Shown here one piece after another: positions 1 through 10,323 of a stretch of 64,000 nucleotides of DNA. How positions within the stretch are numbered: position 1 is the first letter of the stretch; the number at the start of each line of letters is the position of its first letter. The stretch covers positions 36,228,501-36,292,500 of the forward strand of contig JAZHRO010000002.1 in NCBI GenBank assembly GCA_037157565.1, given 5' to 3'. The translations under genes and the position numbers were made by a program. This stretch comes from Thalassia testudinum. Taxonomy: Eukaryota; Streptophyta; Magnoliopsida; Alismatales; Hydrocharitaceae. The notes below the pieces were generated by a model. The model was not told the DNA's origin and did no database searches. It saw nothing but the letters and a program-made list of their open reading frames with translations.

Positions 1-209
1 TTGTTTTCTTCTCCCTCCTCCTCTAAGAAAATGGAAAACCCAGGAAGCTGACAAAAAAATTCTGCTTCCACTTCTAACCTGTCAATCGACCCACAAGCTG
101 ACTTCCCCCTCCCTCACCTCCCTCAATTGGAGCAACCAGAAATTCTTGCAGGGCCAGGTGGCCCTCCAATTCTAACTCAAAATCCAAAGCCCTTTTCCTT
201 GATGGTCGA
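1..209. other. unassigned left flank
   Basis: No coding region, LTR end or repeat shared with the rest of the window was recognised here. There is no polypurine tract before the LTR start at 210, so this is probably target DNA for that insertion and not the end of the same retroelement. Confidence 0.4.
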
Positions 210-3065
210 TGATGACAGACTCATCATGATCTCTAATTATCCTTAATTAACTAGTCTTCCTAGTTAATTAGCTAAGAATATGAATATATTGGGGTTAATT
301 GTAAAATAAGGGATATATAGTAAAGGACCTCAAAATAAGTTTAAAATGATATTTTATCATTCAATTAATATTATTAACAATCTAATTAATAATTGGACTC
401 GAGATCTTATTAATCATTTCCTTAATTAATAGGTTAAGTAACTTAAACATAATGTATACATAAGTATATAATAACTTAAGTACTTTACTAAATTTAATAA
501 ATTAACCTGAAAAAGGTCAAAAATGTAAATTCAAGGTGTAAACATAATAATTACCTTATTTACTAACATATATAAAAAGTTGAGAAAGATCTAAGTTAAG
601 ATAAACCTTTAAAACCTGGGTTTACATTTAGGTCCTTACTATTCTTTGCAATCGGGTACTTAATTTTCAAATAGGTCCTTAGGTTTCATCGCACATAGGT
701 CCCTATCTTCTTCTTCTTCTTTCAGCTAGTTGAACAGCTGATGACAGAGGGTGATTCCACTGCTCGATCACTACCCTACCGACATCATTCTTTCTTCTCC
801 AAGCTCCTGGAGCTTGCGCTCACCATCCCATCTTCATCCATCAGTCTGGATTACTCTGAAATCCTAATTTTAGGTGGGAGTTAACCTCACCATCGTCGGA
901 GACGATGTCGGAGGTTAAGCTCTCCTAGCTTCTTCGTCCAGACTCCACCGCCCTCTTCATCATCGTTAGCTATAAATTGACCCCCACCCCTTCGATTTCT
1001 GTAAGTTGGCTCCCTTCCTTCTTCTAACACTGAGCTAACCCAATAGGCTATTCGTCTGCAACTTCGGCGATCTTCCACACCATTCTTCGACTTCCTTCGT
1101 CCATCTTGATTAGCTGAGGAGCTTTGCTGAGGTTAGCCGCGTCTTTGGACAAAGGAGACAACCAAGGAGATCCTCTGCTCCATTCAAATTTGCCCGCCGG
1201 AGATTCTTCTCATTCCCTCTGATTTCGTCGTCCGTCATGAGCCATCAGCGGAGTCCCTTTGACCCCTTCGTTCAGGTAACAGTAGGTAGCAGTAGTAGTT
1301 TAGGTAGTTAATTAGTTAGTTAGCTTAGCTTAATTTCAGATTCCAGACTTCACCTTCTTCGAGTCCGGCGAGTTCTTTGAGCTTGCTGGAAATCTGATTT
1401 TGTCTTTTTAAGCCACTGCCCACCTTCCTCTATCACGCATGACCATTTCTAATTCATTAAAACACTAATGTTATCACTGATTTGCCTAATTCACCTTCAC
1501 CTTCAACAGATACTGTCACTGTCCATGGCGGCAGTAACTGAGCTTAGATCCACTTCCATAGGGTCCTCCACCACCTATTCACAATCTAAGGATACTATTC
1601 GACACTTTAATTTGTATAAATACCACATATAACCTAAAAACCTAATTTTATTGAAGCTTTTGAGCTTACTATCAATGGCGGCTCAAGAGCAGTTAAAACT
1701 TTAATTTAACTAAATATGTATCATCGCAATCCTCTTTAGACTAGTCTCAACCACTTATTTGAGTGGGAGACCAAGTCTCGTGCCTTAACTAACTCAATTT
1801 TCACTCAAATTGAATTTACTGTAAAATCTTACATATAAAGAGATAATGAGGAATTAAATGTGATCTTGAGGTTCCTTGCAACCTCAGGATCCTTTTTAGA
1901 TAAAAAATGACATAATTTTTCATTATGTATACAATTTCCACTTTTTCTGGACTCATTGGAGCTTCGGCGAGCTCCGGCGAGTCAAAATCTAGTCTTCAAC
2001 CTGTAGAACTTGGTGTGAAGCTCCAGATCAATGATTTATGGATCACTGATTGTTCTGAGAATGTTTATTTGAGGTTTAAGAGACTGGAGTTTGAGATAGG
2101 TTTTCTTCTTTTCCAACTCCGACGGAGTTGGAGAAGTCTGTCAGATAGATTAAAGTCACAACTAAAGGATCTAGAAGCTTCAGTGCAATGCGTTGAAGTC
2201 ATTCCTAGCCTCAAATCTCTGTAACAACTTCTTGATTACTTTGACGAACAAACCACTTTTTGATCTCAGGTGATGAGCCTAAAACCCTAGAATCTTCAAT
2301 CAAAACATCTATTTTAGGGTCTGAGCATAATCTTGGGATTAAGATGTTGTTTGAGGCTTTAAAAAGGCTTCAATCAGAAAGTCAAATTTTAAGCTTTGAA
2401 GTCAAAATTGAGTTTGATTCTCTGATTTTGGATTCAATAAGTTGAATTAAGAAGTCTAAAGAGTTTCTGAGATTCATTTGAATGATTTTAGAAAGAATTG
2501 GTTGAGCTTTCGGAGTTAATTTGTTTGGAATTGCAAACCTATCAGTTTGGGTTGTTTTCGAACCTAAACTAACGACAGTAGATTTTTGATGAGTTTTGAT
2601 CATGAATCCTACCCAGACAAGCTTATAACAATCCTTAGAAGCTATTCCAATCAATTAGAAATGTCCTTAGCTATCTGTTACACATATCAGAGTTTAAAAT
2701 CCTTTCTCTGAGCTTTCAGAGAAGTCTCGAAGCTTCCTTGTGCTTGCTGAAGCTTTTGAGAGCTCAAAACCATACAGGCAGTTGCGGAATTACCTATAAG
2801 ATCTATTCAGACCCTTAGATATGCTAAAAAATTTGCCCCGAAGACACAGCAACCTTAATTCCATTTCCAGGCATTATATTACCCATAGGAACCCCCTAAT
2901 TTCACCTATCAAATCGAAGAGGAAAACATCCTCTAAACCTTAAATCGACCCTAGAATCATGTAGATCTATCTTAGAGCTTTCCATCAAGCTTTATTTCGC
3001 TTGATTTGGAGCTCTGAGTAGGGAGAAATCATCACTAGAAGTCGGGTTTGGAGGGGGAATACTTA

Positions 3066-3107
3066 GTCCCACATCGGAAACTGTCGAGCGCGTGCGTAGG
3101 TATAAAA
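3066..3107 (+). promoter_or_regulatory. USE-like element plus TATA box, 24-bp spacing (LTR D)
   Basis: GTCCCACATCG at 3066-3076 is an exact match to the plant snRNA Upstream Sequence Element consensus RTCCCACATCG. After 24 bases comes TATAAAA at 3101-3107. In plant snRNA genes this short spacing (about three helical turns) marks Pol III-type U6/U3 promoters, while about four turns marks Pol II. Activity is not shown; it lies where an LTR promoter would be expected. Confidence 0.6.
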
Positions 3108-3465
3108 CGATTTTGTGTTTAAGGCATGCTAGTCGTCAAGTGCTCACCGCGAAAAGAAAATCCGATCCTTTGAGCATAGCGTGTGTGCGTGTGGGCAAGT
3201 TCTCCTGCAGGTGTGCACCTGAGTGCGCGTGTGTGTGCGATGGCCCTGGGAGGGCGAGGCCTGGAGGCGGTCAAGCCGGTTCAGCTCGAGAGAGGGTCGA
3301 TTTGGCTCAAGAAAGAAAAAATCGAAAATGAACCCTAATGAAATTAGGCGAGGACCGAGTAGGGTTTGGTCCCACCCTGATATCAGGGTGCTATGTATCC
3401 TCGAAAGGACCTCGCCGCAAATCAAAAACAAATTTTTGGTTGAGAAGAAAATTCACTCGGTTCAG

Positions 3466-3835
3466 CTGAAAGAGAAAGAAAAGAGAATGAAGAAACTGTG
3501 AAGGCTAAGTGTCGAAGGAAGTAAAGGATGAAGGAAGCAAATGCTGGAGAAGTTAAGGAAAAGAGAAAGAATGAAAGGCTAAGAGGAAGTTCGTAATAAA
3601 GGAAAGAAGAGAACAAGCAGGTGCTAAGGAAATGCTTAAGAAGAATAAGGGAGAAGAAGAAGATAGGAAGAGAAGAAAAAGAAGAGAAGAAAGAAAGAGA
3701 TCGAGAGAAAAAGAGAATAAGAGGAAAATAGAAAGAGAAAGAGAAAAAAAAAGGATTAAGAAATAAAAGAAAAAGAAGATAAAGAGAAGAAGAGAAAGAA
3801 GAGAGGCTAAAAGAATAAAGGAAAAGAAATTGATT
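3466..3835 (+). repeat. purine-rich (gaa/gaga) tract in LTR D
   Basis: About 370 bases almost entirely A and G on the + strand, mostly degenerate aag/gaga repeats. Comparable tracts lie in the other LTRs at about 13240-13370, 46240-46485, 59200-59490 and, on the minus strand, 47215-47465, so it is a conserved compositional feature of these LTRs and not coding sequence. Confidence 0.7.
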
Positions 3836-3850
3836 TTTCTTGTTATATTT

Positions 3851-4092
3851 TAATTTCTTTTTGATCTTACTTGTTGTATTAAGTCATGTTTTGACTAAAT
3901 AAACTCTTCTTTGCCTTAAATCATTTGAAATAAATAGAGAATTTACATGTCTTTAATATTGAAAATGAGAGTTCATATGGGATTTTGCATGTTATTTCAT
4001 TTAAATCAATTTTTGGCAAAGTTCATGCTTCTATAATTAACTTAGATATACCTCCTATACTTATAAAGAAAAATAAAAGATAACTAGTAAGC
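3851..4092. other. AT-rich junction between LTR D and truncated gag
   Basis: AT-rich sequence without LTR end, primer-binding site or recognisable gag start. It bridges the broken 3' side of LTR D and the middle of gag, so it probably contains a deletion junction. Confidence 0.4.
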
Positions 4093-5340
4093 TGCTATCA
4101 TGGGTTAGAAGATCAATTGAAACAATTTGTGGATGCCTCATGTGGGGGAAATTTCCTTAATAAAGCTGCTGAAAGTGCCTATCTCCTCTTTGAAGAAATG
4201 AGTGAAAACTCATTTAATATGACTTCAATGGATACTTTTGGTAGAACACAAAACCCAAGACATGGAGTCCATGAAATTGACTCCAAATCCACCTCTGTTC
4301 CAGTTACTCAAGATGATTTATATATGTTAGCTCAACAACTGGACCAGACGCAAATTCACCAAAAGAAAATGGAAGAAAAGCTCACAAATAAACAAGCTCC
4401 ACACGTTAACTCTCCACAACTTCTCTAAAGAGAAAATCTGCACAACATTGATGCCACACCTGCTAGTCAGCAGTTTCCAATTGATTTCCCGTAGGAATTG
4501 ATTGGGAATTTTGATCAAAATATTTTTGATCCCACTACGGAAAATATTTATGCTCTCTAGGAGCAGTTTAGAAACCCCTCCAACACTTTCAATCAAAACT
4601 GGAGGACTAACCCGAATCACTCCTGGAAGAACCCAAACCCGGTTCCTTTTCCCAAACAAAACTATTTTGGGTATTATTGGCAACCTGTGTATCAACCTGG
4701 ACCATCCCAGGTAGATATTAACACTTAGGTCATGAAAACTCTACAAGGAATGCAGAATCAAATGACGGAAGTAACCCGCATGATTACCAACTTGCAACAC
4801 CAAGTTAAGGTTACTCCTGATCATCGATCTGTTGTGAATTTACCTTCCCAACCCATGCCAAACCCGAATAATCAAAGGAATCAGTTCCAAGGCGGATATC
4901 CCAGTCAACCCATTCAACTAGCACCTCAGCATCCACCGGGTTTCAATAACAGTCAGGCTTCCCATCCTCATCCTAGAAACAACCAGACTGCAAATGTAGT
5001 TACTTTGAGGAATGGGAAAACCACTCACATTCCCCTGCCTGTTACAGAAACTTGTTTTAATGAAACATAGACCAACTCTTCCCCATCTTCCTCTCACATT
5101 GTTCAGGAACCTATTAATGCAAAACGGGGCAACCCTGCTCCATTTCCACAAGCCCTCCATTCTTCAAATAAGAAAAAGAAGAAATCCGAGCCCACTGAAA
5201 AGGAATTAATGGATTTATTTGGGCAAGTTGAAATTAATATCTTTCTTCTAGATGCCATAAAATACCTCCCTGCCTATGCAAAATTCCTAAAAGATTTGTG
5301 TACCCCGAAAAGATAGCCCCGTAATTTAGAAAGGTGATCC
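4093..5340 (+). pseudogene. gag (Athila-type), C-terminal part, broken
   Basis: Gag forms the particle that packages the retroelement RNA. The reading CYHGLEDQ at 4093 and the following FVDASCGGN match the gag of the element at 60596-64000 (there SFYQGL and FVNATCGGN), so homology begins in mid-gag and the capsid N-terminal part is lost. A stop ends the first stretch at 4426-4428; further stops fall at about 4492 and 4558. A 'PSNTFNQNWRTNPNHSW' stretch near 4570-4630 corresponds to the Gln/Asn/Pro-rich gag tail, and VVTLRNGK near 5000 is the conserved Athila motif before the protease. PAYAKFLKDLCTPKR near 5270-5310 matches the equivalent segment at 62641-62690. Frame changes from phase 1 to phase 2 between 5070 and 5450. 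Cannot make an intact Gag. Confidence 0.85.
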
Positions 5341-5389
5341 TTCTTGAGATAGTTAGCTCAGTTGTGCAGAGTTAACTGCCTCTTAAGAG

Positions 5390-5869
5390 AAAAGATCCTG
5401 GCGCCCCCTGATTCAAGTTATCATTAATGATACTCCTTTTGATCGCACTTTGTTGGATCTTAGTGTCTCAATTAATCTTATCCCCACAATTATTTTTGAG
5501 GAATTTAAGATCGGTGAATTAAAGCCTGTTGAGGTTATTCTTCAATTAGCCGACCGATCTACAATTAAACTAAGGGGAATTGTTGAGAATGTCCTTGTTT
5601 GGGTCAAAAATTGTCTATTTGCAATAGACTTTTTAGTTCTGGACATAGAGATACTAGAAGTACTAAAGTTTGCCCCCATAATTCTTGGACGACCATTCTT
5701 AGCCACCACCGGCGCAAATATTGATTGTGATTCTAGAAAAATGAAGATCATGCGTGGCGGTGAATCTGTAACCCTAGACATTTTCAAAGCTTCTAGGTGG
5801 TTCCAAGAACCAGATTTCTTTGATGATTCGGATTCAGAAATAGAAAATATTGTGGAGGAAACTTTGTAG
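5390..5869 (+). pseudogene. retroelement aspartic protease, degenerate
   Basis: Processing protease of the gag-pol polyprotein. The active-site segment reads LLDLSVSINLIP at about 5450-5485 where the better-preserved copy at 62821 has LLDLGASINLIP, so the D-L/T-G-A signature has lost Gly and Ala; catalysis is unlikely. Downstream conserved family landmarks are LQLADRS, the FLVLDIE strand and PIILGRPFLATTGANI, in the same order as in the other copy. A one-base slip near 5405 separates the upstream segment from this frame. The stop at 5867-5869 lies between protease and RT, where the family normally reads through in one frame. Confidence 0.85.
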
Positions 5870-6985
5870 ATTTCCCATTTATGTTCCTATTTTGCCATCA
5901 ATACGGTTCCTGAACAATCCACTTCTTCTCACCCTTCCACCCTAACCACACATTCAGCTAACCCTTCAGCTGACCCTTTCACTTTCACCTTACCACTAAC
6001 TCACAAAGCAAAAATTCTTTCGGAGATGGGCCCACAATTAGAATTAAAACCTTTGCTTAACTCCCTTAAATATGTCTTCCTAGGTCCAAATCAGACCCTA
6101 CCCCTGATTATAAATTCTGGACTTAACCGGGGCACAAGAGCACAAACTTCTCCAGGTTTTGAGTAAAATGTCGAAAAGCTATTGAATGGACCCTTTCTGA
6201 TCTTAAGGGTATTCATCTGTCCTATTGTACACATTGTATATAAGGACTATTCTCGCCCCTCCCACCAACCACAAAGGCGCTTGAACCCTATTATGCAGGA
6301 GGTGGTAAAAAAGGATATTATTAAGTAGCTTGATGCTAATATCATCTACCCTATTTCTGACAGCTCCTGGGTTAGTCCAACACAAGTTGTGCCCAAAAAG
6401 GCTGGACTAACAGTTGCCACTAATGATAATGGGGAGAATGTAGCCACTCGAACCACCTCTTCTTGGCGTGTGTGTATTGATCACAGAAAATTAAACACCG
6501 CCACCAAGAAAGACCATTTTCCGCTCCCCTTTATTGATCAAATCTTGGAGCGGTCAGCTGGATAGGATTTTAACTATTTTTTGGATGGTTATTTCGGCTA
6601 TAATCAGGTAGTGGTTCATCCTAAGGACCATGACAAAACAACTTTCACCTGCCCCTTCGGTCTTTGCAACACACTTGTGACTTTTCAAAGGTGTATGCTT
6701 GTAATATTTTTAGACCTAGTAGGTGAATGCTTAGAAGTCTTTATGGATGACTTCTTTATTTTTGGACATTCTTTTGACCATTGTCTCAAGAACCTTGAAA
6801 GAACTCTCCAAAAATGCATAGAAGTCAATCTGGTCCTCAGTTGGGAAAGAAGTCATTTCATGGTCCAGGAAGGTATTGTCTTGGGCCATGTTATTTCAAA
6901 ATAAGGAATCACAGTAGATAAAGAAAAAATAGATGCTATATCTAAGCTCCCACCGCCTACTACTGTCAAACAAATCAGATCCTTT
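5870..6985 (+). pseudogene. reverse transcriptase (Ty3/gypsy, Athila type), broken
   Basis: Copies element RNA into DNA. LKYVFLGPNQTLP near 6068 marks the RT N-terminal region. RRLNPIMQEVVKKDIIK is followed by TAG at 6326-6328 where the homologue has Trp. WVSPTQVVPKKAG and WRVCIDHRKLN follow, then FLDGYFGYNQ near 6580 with the first catalytic Asp. The catalytic loop is FMDDF at about 6740-6754, the plant Athila form of Y/F-x-D-D. CPFGLCNTLVTFQRCM and GIVLGHVISK are further family blocks. Extra stops lie at 6563-6565 and 6902-6904, and small frame slips at about 6120-6240 (one near 6165). The catalytic residues remain but the chain cannot be made whole. Confidence 0.9.
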
Positions 6986-7540
6986 TTGGGTCATGTGGAT
7001 TTCTACCTTAGGTTCATACAAAATTTTTCCCAAATCTCCAAGCCCTTAAGTCAGCTACTCACTAAAGACCAGCCATTTGATTTTAATGATAAGTGCTTGG
7101 AGAGTTTTTTGAGGTTGAAGAAGGGGGTTACTGAGGCACCAATTTTACAGGGACCTGATTGGAATAGTCCCTTTGAATTAATGATAGATGCCTCAGATTT
7201 TGCTGTAGGGGCCGTTCTAGGGCAAAGAGTTGGCAAGAAGTCTGTTGTGATATATTATGCTAGCAAAACTCTTGATGATGCACAACAAAATTACACGGTT
7301 ACTGAAAATGAACTTCTTGCCATTGTATTTGCCTTAGAAAAATTTAGATCTTATCTTTTGGGGTCACATGTCACTGTATATACCGACCACTTAGCAATTA
7401 AATATTTACTGACAAAGAAAGATACAAAACCCCGCCTTATCCGTTGGATTTTGCTGCTCTAGGAATTTGACCTGGAAATCAAGGATAAGGCGGGATTGCA
7501 TAATGTAGTGGCCGACCATCTCTCTCGTCTTATGACGAAT
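6986..7540 (+). pseudogene. RT connection and RNase H domain
   Basis: [15 protein letters not shown] and SKPLSQLL are the RT thumb/connection blocks; RNase H follows from about 7150. Its acidic residues are visible in order: MIDASD, the Glu of [16 protein letters not shown], and [11 protein letters not shown]. The Athila-type end, [10 protein letters not shown], is at about 7502-7531. The domain removes RNA from the RNA-DNA hybrid during replication. The frame is the same as the RT but a TAG at 7460-7462 cuts it, at a place where the family has Gln. Apart from that stop the domain is well preserved. Confidence 0.9.
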
Positions 7541-8870
7541 GACATAATGACCCCACCTGATCAGTTCCCCGATGAAAGCATTTTAGCTGCTACTACCCTC
7601 CCTTGGTTTGTGCCCATCGCAAATTATTTAGCAACAGAACGAATCCCCTCTGATTGGCCAAAAACAAAACGGGATAGGTTCTTTGCTGATATTAAATACT
7701 ATTTTTGGGAGGAGCCCGACCTTTTCCGCATTTGTGCCGATCAGGTCATTTGATGATGTGTACCTGATTATGAAATTCATGATATTTTGACACATTGTCA
7801 CTCAATGGCCTGTGGCGGATATTTTTCGGGCAAGAAAATGGCAGTGAAAATCCTTAATGCAGGATTCTATTGGCCCAGCTTGCATAAAGATGTTCATGAC
7901 TTTGTTCAGTCGTGTGTGCATTGCCAGAGCATCGGCAACATGACTCGGAAGGATATGATGCCCCTTAATCCTATTTTAGAGGTTGAAATTTTTGATGTTT
8001 GGGGCATCGACTTCATGGGACCATTCATCAACTCTGGTGGGTATTTATATATACTAGTTGTAGTCGACTATGTTTCAAAGTGGATAGAAGCAATACCCAC
8101 CAGCACTAGTGATCACCGTGTGGTGGTCGAATTTCTTAAGAAAAGTATTTTCTCAAGATTCGGCATTCCGAAAGCCATTATTAGTAACATAGGTTCACAT
8201 TTCACTCACTCACAATTTCGTAACCTTCTTTCTAAATATGGGGTTAGTCATAAAATTTCCACACCTTATCACCCCCAAACAAATGGCCAAGCAGAAGTTT
8301 CTAACTAGGAAATTAAAAATATTTTACAAAAGATGGTTAGGCCTGATCGAAAAGATTGGTCCACCAAATTGGATGACGCTTTATGAGCCTACCATACCAC
8401 TTTTAAAACTCTGCTCGGCATGTCTCCCTTCCGTCTGATTTTTGGGAAGGCATGCTATCTCCCGGTAGAACTAGAACATAGGGCTTTTTGGGCAAGAAAA
8501 CAACTAAACATGGATTTATTTGACACCGATATCCATAGAAAATTACAATTAACTGAATTGGAAGAATTACATAATTTTTCCAATGAAAATGCGAGGATTT
8601 ATAATGACTGAACAAAGAAATTTCATGATAAATACATTGTTCAGAAACACTTTGATGTTAATCAACGTGTTTGGCTTTTTGATGCTAGATTACGTCTTTT
8701 TCCTAGCAAATTAAAATCCAAATGGACCGGCCCCTTTATTGTCCATAAAACTTTTCCATACGGCGCTGTTGATCTTTGTGATCCTAAAACTAATACGACA
8801 TTTCAAGTCAACAGCTAACGTTTAAAGCCCTATTTTGACCATACACCGAATCTTCTGTCTGAATCTTTTA
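7541..8870 (+). pseudogene. integrase (Ty3/gypsy), zinc and catalytic residues altered
   Basis: Inserts the DNA copy into the genome. The zinc-binding part reads THCHSMACGGYF with CVHCQ: the cysteines are present, but Tyr stands where the second His normally is. The core has WGIDFMGPF (first Asp), then SNIGSHF, where the relative at 41755 has SDGGTHF, so the second catalytic Asp is Asn. The catalytic Glu is in NGQAEVSN. The C-terminal part includes [20 protein letters not shown], and KSKWTGPFIV as in other Athila integrases. In-frame stops are at 7751-7756 (two TGA in a row), 8306-8308, 8384-8386, 8609-8611 and 8816-8818. The protein is dead both by stops and by loss of a catalytic residue. 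Confidence 0.9.
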
Positions 8871-10310
8871 ATTTCACTGAGCCAGCCACCCTTGATCACT
8901 AATGCACACTACACCCAGATGAATGGCATTAAAGATAACACTGGATGGGAGGTAACCCATCATTTTTCCTGCTTTCCTTTTTTCTTCTTTTTTTCAGGTT
9001 TTGACCATCCTAAACCCGACCGTTCTTCATTTAAGGTGATCCCTTTTTCCTCCTAATGCATGAGGACATTGCATATCTTAAGCATGGGAGGGTGTTTTTA
9101 AAATTTAACGATCGATTTAGGATTTTCAAAACCTAAAAACACGCATTTTTCTTTAGTTATTTTAGTTTCCCACTTGCATACCCAAAAATATAAAAAAATG
9201 TTGAAAACTTTTTGAGGAAAAAATTTTGAAATTGGGACTAAGGTCGAAAAATTCACTTTTGGGTACAATGGGTTTTAATCTTTAACAAACTAGGGATGAG
9301 GATGTGGATCTGATCATTAGAATTTCAGGGTTTATTTTTAGACTAGATCAGATATCCTTCTCTAAAATTCCACCTGAACTCATGATAGTTCAGGTGACTT
9401 GATCCTCCTTTGTAATAAGGAAAGTATCTGACTTAGTTTCTGATTCAAAAACTTGCATTTCTTGAGGAACTTCTTGTGTCAATTTTCACACACAAGCCAG
9501 CACTTAAAAACAACTAAAAATTAGAAAAACTCTCTTGTTTGGACTTAGTAAAAGTCTGAAGCAGATCATTGGTTTGAGTTCTCACCATCTAGAAGGAGTA
9601 AAAAGCCTGCTTTGAGGATGCGATGTCAACATGTTACAGCCTCGGTGCTGCTCCATATCTATATTTCATATCTTTAGACGGAGTATTAAAGCTCATTTTA
9701 GCAGCTCAAGTGTCTTGGACGATGCTCTACCTATAGTGTCAGAGCAAGAGCTTGAGTTTGCTTGGAGCGCCCTTTTACACCACATTGTGTTTTAGGGTTG
9801 TGAGCTCCTAGGTGGTGTCATGGACAGTGCTATCCCGAAGTACTGGCGCCAGAGCCCCCTTGAGGATTGGTAATGGGAATGATGATCCTGACACATCTGT
9901 TGTAAGGCTAAGCTAAAAATAAGAATAGGGGAAAAAAAAATAAACCAAAAACACATCCCTATAAATGTTGGCATTTCACAAGCATGAACACAAGGTTTTA
10001 AAGGGTTTTGCAAGTTGTGAATCAGATTCAAGAGTCAGAAAAATCCCAAAAATAAAAATTTCAAGTCATTTGAATTAACAAGGGGTTAATTTGTGAATTT
10101 TCTAGAGGATATATTGATCTTGTTTTGTCTAATTTTTGGATCTAAATACAAATCCCGATGTTTATCCTTAATAAATTCCATGTCTCCTATGTTTAGATCA
10201 ACCAAGGTCCCTTAATCTTTTTCTCCTCAAAAGTCAAAAAAAAATTTAGATTTCCCAAAAATTATGTTTTCCAAAAAAATTAAAGTTTTGATAAGAGACT
10301 AGCAAAAGAT
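8871..10310 (+). other. 3' internal untranslated region of the Athila element
   Basis: About 1.4 kb between integrase and the polypurine tract. Full-length Athila elements can carry an env-like gene here, but no reading frame of meaningful length is present. It contains an internal polypurine-like site at 9080-9094. Confidence 0.7.
9080..9094 (+). promoter_or_regulatory. internal polypurine-like tract
   Basis: AAGCATGGGAGGGTG, shortly after integrase and about 1.23 kb before the true 3' polypurine tract, which it closely resembles. It is preceded by GAGGACATTGCATAT; the same pair (GGGGACATTGCAAAT then a G-run) occurs at 42691-42720 in the relative at 41620-46803. A second plus-strand priming site is possible but unproved. 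Confidence 0.5.
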
Positions 10311-10323
10311 AAGTATGGGGGTG
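10311..10323 (+). promoter_or_regulatory. 3' polypurine tract
   Basis: AAGTATGGGGGTG directly before the LTR start TGATAAAC. The same block (aRgYatgggggtR after a 'gactagNaaaa' box) precedes LTRs at 14470 and 44072. This is where plus-strand DNA synthesis starts. Confidence 0.85.

Larger units (their letters stand above)
210..3850 (+). repeat. Athila-type LTR 'D', 3' end missing
   Basis: The start follows the pattern of the other LTRs here: TGATGA, five bases, TCATCA, then TGATC. Further in are two blocks shared with other LTRs of the window. One is GTCCCACATCG plus TATAAAA at 3066-3107, as in family C. The other, at about 3340-3430, has a GTCCCACC core followed by GGGTGCTATGTATCCTC, as in family B at about 18650-18720 and 29833-29890. 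A long purine-rich stretch follows, as in families B and C. The usual LTR 3' end (a 'ttgctccctgtgttcgacc'-like block and a closing CA) and a primer-binding site are missing, so it is cut off near 3850. LTR identity is an inference from these shared blocks; no second copy of D is in the window. Short reading frames inside are considered chance. Confidence 0.6.

Noticed and set aside
8871..10310. possible env-like gene after integrase
   Set aside because: No frame longer than about 80 codons on either strand and no membrane-protein pattern; likewise at 42430-44058.
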